A stretch of 64,000 nucleotides of DNA from an uncultured Bacteroidia bacterium (GTDB taxonomy: Bacteria; Bacteroidota; Bacteroidia; Bacteroidales; Prolixibacteraceae), in assembly GCA_903923905.1 (NCBI GenBank), contig CAIXZH010000027.1, forward strand, positions 34,829-98,828. The letters run 5' to 3'. The stretch's first letter is position 1. Every line of letters begins with the position of its first letter. Made by a program: the position numbers and the translations under genes. Positions 17,860 through 27,084 of the stretch are shown in pieces. The notes beneath the pieces were generated by a model. The model worked only from the letters and a program-made list of their open reading frames with translations. It did no database searches and was not told where the DNA came from.

Positions 17860-18825
17860 TTATTTGTTCACAACGTTTTGTGGTGTCCCCTTCAGGAAAG
17901 CATTCAGATTTTCAACGGCAGTATTCATCAGCCGCGACCTTGACTCCTTCGGGGCCCAGGCAATATGAGGGGTGAACAGGCAGTTTTTGGCCTTGAATAA
18001 CTCATTGTTCATTTCGATAGGTTCGGTGGAAACGACATCCAGCGCAGCACCTGCCAGTTTCCCGCTGTTCAATGCCTCTGTAAGATCTTTTTCAACGACC
18101 AGAGGTCCGCGCGAGGTATTGATGATCATTGCCCCGGTTTTCATTTTGGAGATATTAACCTTATTGATGATCCCCTTAGTGCTTTCAAAAAGCGGACAAT
18201 GTAAACTGATGATGTCACTGTTTGCAAAAAGATCATTAAGATCGGCATATTGGCATTGATCTCCGTCGATTCCACTGATTTTGTTGACGTCATGGTAGAG
18301 CACCTTCATACCGAAAGCCATCGCAACATGTGCTGTTGCCTGACCAATGCGGCCGAAACCCATGATTCCCAGGGTCTTTCCTGCCAGTTCGATCAGCGGT
18401 GTATTCCAGAAACAAAAATCGGGACAGTTACTCCAATCCCCGTTTTTAACTGCCTGGCTGTGGTCTCCCACATGATGGCATAATTCGAGAATCAGTGCGA
18501 AGGTAAACTGTGCAACGGCCGTGGTTCCGTAAGTTGGGATGTTGGTAACCGTGATTCCCAGGCTTTTGGCTGCATCGGTATCTACTACGTTATAACCCGT
18601 CGCAAGCACACCGATATACTTCACGGATGGTGCCTGTTTAAGGATCTCTCTCGATAAAGGTGTTTTATTCGTAAAGATTATTTCAGCCGAACCAATGGCC
18701 CTGATGATCTGAGCTGCCTTTTTCTCCGTCCGGTCATAAACGGTTAATTCTCCAATTTTTTCAAGACCTTCCCAGCTCAGATCGCCCGGGTTTAGGGTAT
18801 ATCCATCCAGTACTACTATTTTCAT
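17860..18825 (-). CDS. D-2-hydroxyacid dehydrogenase (NAD-dependent)
   Basis: About 321 residues from the ATG at 18825 (a TTG at 18831 is in frame). The NAD-binding motif is GIMGFGRIGQATAHVAMAFG, and the catalytic triad positions are clear: Arg in NTSRGPLV, Glu in VVSTEP and His in TPHIAW. The family reduces 2-keto acids to D-2-hydroxyacids (glycerate/hydroxypyruvate, lactate/pyruvate, phosphoglycerate). Without a C-terminal regulatory domain it is not SerA-like; glycerate or hydroxypyruvate is the common substrate for this short type. It is cytosolic and 17 bases downstream of the Gfo/Idh gene. It probably handles keto acids from the neighbouring aldolases. Confidence 0.9.
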   Translation of the reverse strand: MKIVVLDGYTLNPGDLSWEGLEKIGELTVYDRTEKKAAQIIRAIGSAEIIFTNKTPLSREILKQAPSVKYIGVLATGYNVVDTDAAKSLGITVTNIPTYGTTAVAQFTFALILELCHHVGDHSQAVKNGDWSNCPDFCFWNTPLIELAGKTLGIMGFGRIGQATAHVAMAFGMKVLYHDVNKISGIDGDQCQYADLNDLFANSDIISLHCPLFESTKGIINKVNISKMKTGAMIINTSRGPLVVEKDLTEALNSGKLAGAALDVVSTEPIEMNNELFKAKNCLFTPHIAWAPKESRSRLMNTAVENLNAFLKGTPQNVVNK

Positions 18826-18842
18826 ATTCAATATTTATTCTT

Positions 18843-20183
18843 TTAAATTGTCATTTCCCACCCTTTTTCGTATTCGCGCGACCATAATTTCATCGCGTCG
18901 TGATCGTTGAGGATATGTCCGTTTTTGGAATCAATATTTAATGTCCGTCCCACGCGCTGGGAGATATTCCCCAATTGCACGAGTAAGGTGCTTTTATGTC
19001 CGCTGCTGATACCGGAATTCAACGCAGCCCCTTTGGTGATTCCATCCAGAAAATTCTGAAGATGCAGTGAGTCCAGTTTTTCTCCGGGATTCATAAGGTT
19101 CGAAGAATCAACCTTTACGTCACTTTTGACACTCTTAATGACTTTATCGTCCAATCCGAAGATGGTATAGTCATTTCCACCCTGGGTAACCAATGTCCCT
19201 TTTTCTCCATAAAATGTCACTCCTACGCTTGCTCCTTCATTGTTGTGCGGATTACAGCTGCGCCCTTCCCACGTCAATGCCGTATTGTTGTCAAATTCCA
19301 TGCTGATCACCTGGGTATCTGGTGTTTGCCAGTCATCCTGGTATCGGTACCGGCCACCAGCGGAGTTGACCTTTTGGGGATAATCGGTTCCGAGCCCCCA
19401 GCGCATCAGATCAACCATATGGGTGCCATTGTTGAGCGCCTCACCGGTTCCCCAATGCCAGAACCAGTGCCAGTTGTAATGGACGTAATTGTCTTTGTAA
19501 GGCATTCTGGTTGCCGGTCCCTGCCATAAATCCCAGTCAAGCCATGCAGGCACCGGGGCTTCTTTCCCAATACCAATCGATGCGCGGTTATTGGCATACC
19601 ACCCTTTTGCAAAATAGACCCGACCGATAATTCCATCCTTAAGTTCCTGAATTCCCTGTATTACATTGGGCCACGATCTGCGCTGGTTTCCCATCTGCAT
19701 CACTTTGTTGTATTTCGCCGCTCCCTGCACGAGCATCTCGCCCTCCGCTGGTGCATAGCTGCATGGTTTTTCCAGATAGACATGTTTTCCCGCCTTCATG
19801 GCCAGCATGGCGGCCGGTGCATGCCAGTTATCCGGAGTGGCGATCACGACAGCATCGACTTCAGAACTTTCCAGCGATTTCCGGAAATCCCTAAATCCGG
19901 TGGGTTTATGACCTGTTATCTTTTCAACGCTGCTGCAACATTTGTCAATGGCTCTGGTATCAACATCGCATACATGAATAATTTCACAAGTTTCCATTTT
20001 TGAAAAATTTTGGGCAAGAGAATTTCCACGGGAATTCACCCCTATTGAGGACAACCTGATCCGTTCGTTGGCTCCGGCTATCCTGTTGTAACTCCGGGCG
20101 CTAAACCCCGGAAGAATCCCCCCTGCGGCAATTACCGCTGATCCTGTCGCCGTCATTTTGAGATATTCACGTCTTGTTGTCAT
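18843..20183 (-). CDS. Tat-exported Gfo/Idh/MocA oxidoreductase
   Basis: A protein of 446 residues. It opens with a twin-arginine signal (MTTRREYLKMTATGSAVIAA). The Rossmann part has IRLSSIGVNSRGNSL, the cofactor strand VCDVD, VVIATPDNWHAP and the EKP motif (VYLEKPCSY). The long C-terminal alpha/beta substrate domain carries MGNQRRSWPNVIQ and WHWGTGEALNNGTHMVDLMRWGLG, typical of the large Tat-linked Gfo/Idh group of Bacteroidetes and Planctomycetes. Export with bound NAD(H) suggests sugar oxidation or redox-assisted glycoside cleavage in the periplasm. A GH109 label would be a guess, so I leave it generic. It is 19 bases downstream of the atypical lipoprotein oxidoreductase and a paralogue of 48915-50288. 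Confidence 0.87.
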   Translation of the reverse strand: MTTRREYLKMTATGSAVIAAGGILPGFSARSYNRIAGANERIRLSSIGVNSRGNSLAQNFSKMETCEIIHVCDVDTRAIDKCCSSVEKITGHKPTGFRDFRKSLESSEVDAVVIATPDNWHAPAAMLAMKAGKHVYLEKPCSYAPAEGEMLVQGAAKYNKVMQMGNQRRSWPNVIQGIQELKDGIIGRVYFAKGWYANNRASIGIGKEAPVPAWLDWDLWQGPATRMPYKDNYVHYNWHWFWHWGTGEALNNGTHMVDLMRWGLGTDYPQKVNSAGGRYRYQDDWQTPDTQVISMEFDNNTALTWEGRSCNPHNNEGASVGVTFYGEKGTLVTQGGNDYTIFGLDDKVIKSVKSDVKVDSSNLMNPGEKLDSLHLQNFLDGITKGAALNSGISSGHKSTLLVQLGNISQRVGRTLNIDSKNGHILNDHDAMKLWSREYEKGWEMTI

Positions 20184-20202
20184 GGTTTATCAGATTATGT
20201 GG

Positions 20203-21570
20203 TTAATTTTTCCCCTTTGCCATTTCCAAAGCTGTGGTTGTGATATAGTATTTTGCCAGGGTATTCGGGACCTCCCACTTGGGCATATCTTTATTTCTCA
20301 GGTAGCCGATGAATACTTTAAAGGTCGGATCGTATCTATTTTCCAGTTCCGAAGGTATAACAATTTGAAACATTTTTGATTCTTCAGTGAATGAAATTCC
20401 AGGGTATTCTGATTGGAGCCGGGAAATCGTTATTTTTAATTGAGACCTGAATTGCTCATCGGATATTTTACTATTTTTTTGGATACAAAGTTTTGGCCTT
20501 TTTTGTCCGTATACCTGTTGAATCAGTAATATGCTTCTGCTCCCTTCTGCATAACCATTCCTAAGATCGTTACCATCCGGAGGTGTTGCAGGACGCCATT
20601 TAACCTTTACCTGGGTATAAACACCATTCAAAAGGTATGTTATACTTCCGTTTGCATATACCTCGAGGGTGGAATCCTTCGTGTATTGGGCAAGGGATGA
20701 CGGGATAGACGGTAAGGAGGTTGCCACTGAAAATTCCGCACCTGTAAGACCAACTGACGAGCGATTTGCGGTTAGAACTTTAATGTCTTTTTGGTAATTA
20801 AGTACTTTATCCGGAAACATTTTCCAAAAAGTAAGGTCGATCAGGTGGGTGGTTACATCCACAAGCCCTTCTCCTTGTTGCAATACGTCAAAGTACCATG
20901 CCGGGCGTGTCCCTTTTCCTCCACGGTAGAAATGATGAACGCTTGACTCCAAAACTGAGGGATGGTCCGCGGTTCCTCGTAAAAGTCTGCCGAATAGCAG
21001 CGTATCCTGCATCAATGACCTCTGGACTCTGTTAATCAGGCTGTACCGTTCAGTCATCATATCAAACATCATTAGCCCCTTTTTTTCGGCCAGTTGATAA
21101 ACCTTTTCCAGTCGTTGAAAACCAGCCTGGTTGATTACCATTGGTTTGTCAGAGAAAACGTTCATCCCGGCATTGACAGATTTTTCGATGTAGTCAATTT
21201 TAATCCGGTTATTTCCGGCAAGAACCACGACATTTCCCTTTTTATCCGATGCCATTTTCTCAAGATAGTCTTTCCCAAAATAAGAGAGCTCATGCCATCT
21301 GGTCGGGTTTATTTTCCTCGTATTAAAGGCGTTGATCTGCTGAAAATAGGGAGTCACATCCTCCTGAACAGGGGCATAAACATATACATTAGAGTCTATC
21401 CGGTCAATCTGATCGCTTTGAGCGGCTGCAGCATGACTATGGGTAGGATCAAGCTGGATAATCCGGATATCTCCTTCTTTTCCCTGAACCCCATCAGCGG
21501 ATTTCGGAGGATGACTGCATGAACAGCAGACAAATAAAATCAGTAAAAGGTCTGGGATTTTGATTGGCAT
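20203..21570 (-). CDS. lipoprotein with atypical Gfo/Idh fold (oxidoreductase C-terminal domain family)
   Basis: A protein of 455 residues. The N-terminus LLLILFVCCSCSHPP carries a lipobox, so the protein should be membrane-anchored outside the cytosol. The Gfo/Idh-like core starts RIIQLDPTHSHAAAAQ, where GxGxxG would be expected, keeps VVVLAGNNRIKIDYI and NVFSDKPMVI (DKP), then QGEGLVDVTTHLIDLTFWKMF. The last 150 residues match the putative oxidoreductase C-terminal domain layout. Loss of the glycine loop makes classical NAD(P) binding doubtful. It is 18 bases downstream of the acetyltransferase gene and upstream of a canonical Tat-exported oxidoreductase, so the two may form a pair. Confidence 0.78.
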   Translation of the reverse strand: MPIKIPDLLLILFVCCSCSHPPKSADGVQGKEGDIRIIQLDPTHSHAAAAQSDQIDRIDSNVYVYAPVQEDVTPYFQQINAFNTRKINPTRWHELSYFGKDYLEKMASDKKGNVVVLAGNNRIKIDYIEKSVNAGMNVFSDKPMVINQAGFQRLEKVYQLAEKKGLMMFDMMTERYSLINRVQRSLMQDTLLFGRLLRGTADHPSVLESSVHHFYRGGKGTRPAWYFDVLQQGEGLVDVTTHLIDLTFWKMFPDKVLNYQKDIKVLTANRSSVGLTGAEFSVATSLPSIPSSLAQYTKDSTLEVYANGSITYLLNGVYTQVKVKWRPATPPDGNDLRNGYAEGSRSILLIQQVYGQKRPKLCIQKNSKISDEQFRSQLKITISRLQSEYPGISFTEESKMFQIVIPSELENRYDPTFKVFIGYLRNKDMPKWEVPNTLAKYYITTTALEMAKGKN

Positions 21571-21588
21571 CTCTTTGTCTTGAAGCGA

Positions 21589-22677
21589 TTAAACCTTAAA
21601 GAATAATTTCTTTCTGTAAAGTATCCAGGCAATAACAAAGCACGAGGCTGCAGAAAAGATTGACCATACAAGCGATGCATTAATAGCAGCGACTCCGTGA
21701 TTTATTAAACCGTCGTATACCAGGTCCTGGATATGCGTGTATTGGTAGATGGTCTGGAAGATATCCGCCACCACATAAATGGCGATGGCATTGCTTCCAA
21801 AGATAATACCAATCCTGGAGATCATGTTATTTTTATAGCCTAAGAGATCAATTATCCAAAGAGAAGATGCCAACGCTATCGATGCCCAGCCAGAAGTAAA
21901 CAGGACATAAGAACTTGACCATATCTTTTTGTTGATCGGGAATTGCCAACCCCAGATTGATCCGACAAGTACACCTGCCACCCCGGCAATAAAAAGCCAT
22001 ATTATTGTGTTTTCTGTGATTTTCCTGGTAAGGATCAGGCGACCGGCCAACATTCCGGTTATCCCTGTTGCTATGGCAGGGAAAGTACTGTAAAAACCCT
22101 CTGCGCTCCATCCATGTTTGCCAATCATTTCGTAAGGAAAAATCAACCGGTCCACCCATGCTGCAAAATTTACAGCAGGTTCAATAGTTCCGGCACTAAA
22201 TGCACTGGTTGAAATAAAACTCATCGTAATCCAGTAAATAACCAGTATCCCACCGATAATATAAAGCTGTGTTTTCCAGTTGGTATAGATAAAGAGGAAT
22301 GCACAAACTACAAAAACAGCAGCAATTCGTTGCAAGACTCCAAATAAATTTATCCGGTCGAAATCAAGATCCGGTAAATAGTGCAAAAAGAGTCCGATCA
22401 GGTAAATCTTTAAACCCCGGATCAGTATCTTTTTCACCATCTCTTTGCGTGGTTTAGAGGCCGCCATCTGTTTGGAAAAGGAGAGGGCAATCGAAACCCC
22501 AACAATAAAAATAAAAAATGGGAAAATAAAATCAGTAGGTGTTGTGCCGTTCCATTCGGAATGGACAAGCGGAGCATACATGTAGCCCCATGACCCGGGA
22601 TAATTCACCATGATCATCAGGGCCATCGTAAGTCCGCGAAAAATATCTACAGCAAGTATTCGGTTTGGATTGTCCAT
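21589..22677 (-). CDS. HGSNAT-type (DUF5009) membrane acetyltransferase
   Basis: A protein of 362 residues with about ten membrane helices. The N-terminus has ILAVDIFRGLTMALMIMVN, then HSEWNGTTPTDFIFPFF and IFIVGVSIAL, the hallmark of the heparan-alpha-glucosaminide N-acetyltransferase/NagX family; His 39 is the conserved reactive histidine. Family members move acetyl from cytosolic acetyl-CoA across the membrane to an amino sugar on the far side. Here it follows directly, with a TAATG overlap, a gene ending in a ChbG-like deacetylase domain, so deacetylation and re-acetylation of amino sugars are encoded side by side. The amino-sugar substrate is inference. Confidence 0.85.
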   Translation of the reverse strand: MDNPNRILAVDIFRGLTMALMIMVNYPGSWGYMYAPLVHSEWNGTTPTDFIFPFFIFIVGVSIALSFSKQMAASKPRKEMVKKILIRGLKIYLIGLFLHYLPDLDFDRINLFGVLQRIAAVFVVCAFLFIYTNWKTQLYIIGGILVIYWITMSFISTSAFSAGTIEPAVNFAAWVDRLIFPYEMIGKHGWSAEGFYSTFPAIATGITGMLAGRLILTRKITENTIIWLFIAGVAGVLVGSIWGWQFPINKKIWSSSYVLFTSGWASIALASSLWIIDLLGYKNNMISRIGIIFGSNAIAIYVVADIFQTIYQYTHIQDLVYDGLINHGVAAINASLVWSIFSAASCFVIAWILYRKKLFFKV

Positions 22678-25600
22678 TAATTTTTATTTTCGAATCGGTT
22701 CATAATCTCTTTCCAGTTTGTGAGGATAATTCCCTCATCTTTAAAAAATTGAATGACAACCGGATCTGCAAACAATTCAGCCTCCCAGGCTCGTTGCTGC
22801 CATGTTCCGGTGATTGTCTTCATATTTTCTGAGGCCATTGACGGGTGGAAAATAATTTCAGTTAGCCCTGCCTGTAATGATTTCACCATTTTGAAAAAAT
22901 TATCCCGTTTTGCCACATAGGTCGGACCTTCCGGGACACTTGTGAAATTATCCAGTTTTGGCAGCTTGTATTCACCAATCTGACTGATCACCCCGTCGGG
23001 AAGCGGATAGCCGGATGCTTTTTTAAAATTTTCGGCGATCTCCGGACTTGAAACATTGATGATATTGGCAGGAATATGGTACTCTTCAGCAACCTTCAGG
23101 AAGACTTTAACATATCCGGCAGATTCGTACAAGGTTCCCATATGGGTATCGATATGGCCTGGCCGGTATCCCAGGGCTATAGACTTGTCAATTTGTGCAC
23201 GGATCTCTGTTTCAACCTCTTTATCCGAGGCATGCATGATCACGTCAGGAACTTCGTGCCATAGTTTTCCTTCCGGATCAATTAAACCGGGGACTTTAAC
23301 GGGGTCAGATACCGGTCCCCAACGGTAATGATCCCATTCACTGGTAAGGGTAAGATGGAGTCCGATATCTTCGTCAGGATGATTTTTCGCCCACGTTATC
23401 ATCGCTTCTGCATTGGGACAGGGCATCATAACTGCCGCGGAATGGAGAAAGCCGCCTCCAAGGTAATGTATAGCTGCAGCGTTGGCCTCAGGGCACATCC
23501 CGATATCATCGCAATGAAGGAGTAAAACCTTCTTCCCTTTTGGAAATCGGAGTTTTTCTGCAGAAGTCTCCTTTTTCTCGCCGGCAGTGACCAATTTAGC
23601 GCAAGCCATCATTTCATCCCTGAAAGCATTCATCTTTGATTCGCTGCAAACCTGATCAAATACCTCGCGGGACTGTCCGAGTTTCATGGCCTGGTATCCG
23701 GGATCAACCAGATCAGGCAGACTGATATTAATCAAATGCTCAATGCTTTTAAGGACTTCTGCATCCGAATTCAACTCCGGGCTCAGGTATTTTTTCAGGG
23801 CTGCGAGGATCCGGTAATCTTCAATCCCTTCGCGAACCGCTTCCCATCTGCGGCTGGTAATGGATTTCATTACTCCGGGATAAACCAGGTTATATTCCAG
23901 TTTGATTCTTGACCACGGGTTCTCACCCGACAAATTATAGCACCAGAAGCCTATTCCCGACACTCCGTTTCTTAAAGCAAGAAGGGCGGCTGTCCGGAAT
24001 TCATAGATCAGGTTGATATTTTTGATATTCGGACCAACAGGGCGGGAAGAGGCATAGGAACAATTATAAGACCAGAGGAATTTCCCTTTGGTCCTCATCA
24101 CGTTCATCTCGGGCGTTTTATCAGCTACCCAGTCGATCGTAGGACTCCAGATGTCGAGGCATTTGGCCATGGCCTGGAACATGGGGAGTTCGCCTCCGCC
24201 ATCGGTATAAATCATGACATCAGGATTTATCTCCTTTGAAATCAGCCCAAGCTGAACCAGGTGGTTGACAGCCTTCCAGCCGCTTCCCCCCGGTTCGTCA
24301 ATCGGATAAAGGGCAAACTGGTTCGTGTTCACTCCAAATCCCGTGAGGTGAGAGACCAGCTCCTTCAGATACCGGCCAAATTGTTTTTTATAATCTTCAC
24401 CTGCAAATTCCTCTTTAATCCCCGGCATGCCGGACACCAGAAAGAAGGCATCTTTCCCTTTGAGACCGTTCAGAACCTTGTCGGTTTCGGTAAAGTCAAA
24501 ACCGGTCAGTTCATTTTTCGGATTATAGGTAAATGCCGGATTCGGGAGCTGAAACACATTGTTCCCATGGTCCAGCAGGGTCGGTATATCGGGGCCGGTT
24601 GACGGAGACCAGGTGCATAAATGAAAATCAGTGGTAGGGGCCATTTTGAACGGAAGAACATCAAATGCGATTTTCACTTTGGTCTCAGGTGCAGCAACAG
24701 CATGAGGACTTGTTGGACAGTCAAGAACCCCGGCACCATTCAAAGCCTGAATGGTAACATCCACAGTCTGTTTGCCTGATTTTATTGCCTCTCCAATTCT
24801 TACATCCAGCCACACTTCCCGGCTTGAAAGGGAAGGAATCGCGATGACCCCTGATTCATCCATTTCGGGCAGGGCATCCCAGGACTCTTCTCCCTGTGAG
24901 GAGACGGTAGTGATGGCATGCAACGGTGTGATCTTGAAGCCATTATTCTGGTTGTAAATAACTATTCTGGCATTGAGGAGATGGTCGGTGACGTTAAAAA
25001 GCACTACCGGAACCGGGTGATGTTCTCCGGGAACCACCGTGTGATTTAATAAAACAGGATTCCCGACTGATACCGGTAATTGTTTGTCTACATTACGATT
25101 TTCCCATTTGTTTCCTTCGAAGGCGATCAGGCTTGTCCCTGCGCCGAGGGTGGCTGCTTTGGTTACGATCTCACTGACTGAGATTGCCCGTTTTGCCTGT
25201 TCGTTCAATCCGGCAGTTTGTTTGATCGTAGTTTGGACAGCAGAAGCCTCACTTACCGGAACTCTATGCTGTTGTCCCGAAAGCAGGTTCGCTGTTAATT
25301 GAATATCTGCAGCCTCTTTACGAAGTGCATGGGCCGAAAGCGGTAAAACAGGTTCAACCTGATCAGCAGCATTGTTTAAGGTATTGATGGACCGTGTTGT
25401 CAATGCACGGTCGTTTTCAAACGGCTGCAAGTTAACTTCACGCGATGAGGCGAGTAATTCCTTGCCATCGCCGTTCGATAGGGACCAACTGAACCGGTAA
25501 CTTCCCGGCAGGGTATAATCGACCGGCAGCAATAACAGACCTTCATTCCTATAAATATTCGCAACTGCATAATTTTTGGCGCCGTCAGGAGTAATGCATA

Positions 25601-27026
25601 TCACCTTTGCTTTTAAAGGATTTGTACCCGGCTTTGGATTGTAAATATTAAACCGGATCTTTTCACCGGTAAACAGTTTATTCCATGACAGATTTTGGGG
25701 AACCATCCTGAGTTCATCCGACTTGGTCAGGCCAAACCACGAGCCGGTATTATGGATATTGCACCGGTAATTTGACCACTGCATTTTGGGGTTTTTGGTC
25801 ACCGGAGTTTCGAAGCAATAGGTGAGGCCCGCCTCACCACCAGTCAGTATCAGGTCAAGTTTATCACTATTTCCGGTGACATGTCCAAACGAGGGGGTGA
25901 CATTGATTGTTCGTGATGGAAGCTGACGGTTGAAAACTACTTCGCCCAGATTGTTCAGAACCAGTAAATTTCCTTGCTGGGTCGACAGAATATATTCCGG
26001 TTTCCCGTCGTTGTTGATATCGCCGATAGCCCCGGGGGCTAAACTGCGTCCCTGCATATCGATTTTCCAGACGACATTCCCTGCTTCATCAAAACGGTAA
26101 ATTAAACCGGTTTGTGTAACCAGAAAAATGTCTGCTTGTCCGTCCTGGTCAATATCTCCCACCGAGATCGATGATGATACCGGCACATTGGTTGGATATT
26201 GCCATACCGCTTTTCCCTGCGCATCCAGACAATATATTTCACCATTACCCGAAGCTGTTATAACGTAAGTTTTTCCGTCTGAAGCGCCGTACATTACCGG
26301 TGCTGAGGTTGACCAGGACTCGGAGGCAACGCCGATCTTAATCCGCCAGAGCTCTGAAAGATCATTCCTCAGGGCAGTGATTGAGCCATCGGTTGTAGCA
26401 ATTACAATTTCTGAATTCCCGTCGCCATTCAGGTCGCCTACTGTTGGACTGACCGGTTGTCCAGCGATGGTGGCTTTTTTAATCAGTTTGCCGGTTAAAG
26501 CTTCAAAAAGCCAAATGGTACCTGTGATATCAGTTTGTATGACTTCATATAATCCGTCCCCATAAAGATCTGCAACAACGCTGGCAGACCATTCTGATCC
26601 GCCATTCAAGTCTACCTGCCATGCGACATTCCCATTGCCATCCAGGCAGGTCAACTGGCCATGGTTATCGGCCGCATAGATTAAAGCAGGTTTACCGGCA
26701 CGTTTTAATACAGTCGGGTAAGTCATGAAACGACCTTTTGATCTCCAGCGCCACAAGTCGTGGCCATCTTTGCCAACAGCAATCACTTCTTCCTGGGAAG
26801 TTATTATGGCCTCATCCCGGCCATCGTTATTGATGTCGGCAACCGTTGCCGAGCTTTCAATAAAACACTTTTGATTGGCGGTCCACTTTAATTCCAGGTT
26901 TAATTTCTGGGCAGAGAGCAGTTTGGATAATAAACAAAGGGCAAAAGCCAAAGTAATAAATCGCAGGTGTTTAAACTTCCGGTAAAATGATTGACCGGTC
27001 ATAAATTGATCAGCAATTTTAAGCAT
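22677..27026 (-). CDS. giant secreted fusion: FG-GAP/PQQ-type propeller, DUF4091 region, ChbG/HpnK (YdjC) deacetylase
   Basis: A protein of 1449 residues. A signal peptide (FITLAFALCLLSKLLSAQ) leads into a beta-propeller of repeated DINNDGRDEAII, DLNGDGNSEIVIAT, DIDQDGQADIFLVT and DINNDGKPEYIL blades (about 45-430). Ig-like regions (about 450-800) lead to a DUF4091 glycosidase-like segment (about 800-1140) with YPIDEPGGSGWK (Glu near 910) and SRRWEAVREGIEDYRIL. From about 1160 to the end is a complete ChbG-like metal-dependent deacetylase: LLLHCDDIGMCPEAN, IGLHLTLTSEW and GHIDTHMGTLY supply the Asp and His ligands. The last domain is about three-quarters identical by eye to the next protein upstream (27085-28158). 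It probably removes N-acetyl groups from glycan ends exposed by its own glycosidase part; the latter has no proven activity. Confidence 0.85.
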   Translation of the reverse strand: MLKIADQFMTGQSFYRKFKHLRFITLAFALCLLSKLLSAQKLNLELKWTANQKCFIESSATVADINNDGRDEAIITSQEEVIAVGKDGHDLWRWRSKGRFMTYPTVLKRAGKPALIYAADNHGQLTCLDGNGNVAWQVDLNGGSEWSASVVADLYGDGLYEVIQTDITGTIWLFEALTGKLIKKATIAGQPVSPTVGDLNGDGNSEIVIATTDGSITALRNDLSELWRIKIGVASESWSTSAPVMYGASDGKTYVITASGNGEIYCLDAQGKAVWQYPTNVPVSSSISVGDIDQDGQADIFLVTQTGLIYRFDEAGNVVWKIDMQGRSLAPGAIGDINNDGKPEYILSTQQGNLLVLNNLGEVVFNRQLPSRTINVTPSFGHVTGNSDKLDLILTGGEAGLTYCFETPVTKNPKMQWSNYRCNIHNTGSWFGLTKSDELRMVPQNLSWNKLFTGEKIRFNIYNPKPGTNPLKAKVICITPDGAKNYAVANIYRNEGLLLLPVDYTLPGSYRFSWSLSNGDGKELLASSREVNLQPFENDRALTTRSINTLNNAADQVEPVLPLSAHALRKEAADIQLTANLLSGQQHRVPVSEASAVQTTIKQTAGLNEQAKRAISVSEIVTKAATLGAGTSLIAFEGNKWENRNVDKQLPVSVGNPVLLNHTVVPGEHHPVPVVLFNVTDHLLNARIVIYNQNNGFKITPLHAITTVSSQGEESWDALPEMDESGVIAIPSLSSREVWLDVRIGEAIKSGKQTVDVTIQALNGAGVLDCPTSPHAVAAPETKVKIAFDVLPFKMAPTTDFHLCTWSPSTGPDIPTLLDHGNNVFQLPNPAFTYNPKNELTGFDFTETDKVLNGLKGKDAFFLVSGMPGIKEEFAGEDYKKQFGRYLKELVSHLTGFGVNTNQFALYPIDEPGGSGWKAVNHLVQLGLISKEINPDVMIYTDGGGELPMFQAMAKCLDIWSPTIDWVADKTPEMNVMRTKGKFLWSYNCSYASSRPVGPNIKNINLIYEFRTAALLALRNGVSGIGFWCYNLSGENPWSRIKLEYNLVYPGVMKSITSRRWEAVREGIEDYRILAALKKYLSPELNSDAEVLKSIEHLINISLPDLVDPGYQAMKLGQSREVFDQVCSESKMNAFRDEMMACAKLVTAGEKKETSAEKLRFPKGKKVLLLHCDDIGMCPEANAAAIHYLGGGFLHSAAVMMPCPNAEAMITWAKNHPDEDIGLHLTLTSEWDHYRWGPVSDPVKVPGLIDPEGKLWHEVPDVIMHASDKEVETEIRAQIDKSIALGYRPGHIDTHMGTLYESAGYVKVFLKVAEEYHIPANIINVSSPEIAENFKKASGYPLPDGVISQIGEYKLPKLDNFTSVPEGPTYVAKRDNFFKMVKSLQAGLTEIIFHPSMASENMKTITGTWQQRAWEAELFADPVVIQFFKDEGIILTNWKEIMNRFENKN

Positions 27027-27084
27027 GATTCGTCCAATTTTTAAATGAAATTTTTCATTCCAGCCAGTAATTTACTGATTCTGG

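Noticed and set aside
18843..20183. GH109 alpha-N-acetylgalactosaminidase assignment
   Set aside because: The fold, Tat signal and length fit, but the motif pattern (LEKPCSY, NGTHMVDLMRWGLG) is shared by the wider Gfo/Idh group, and I could not see GH109-specific residues.
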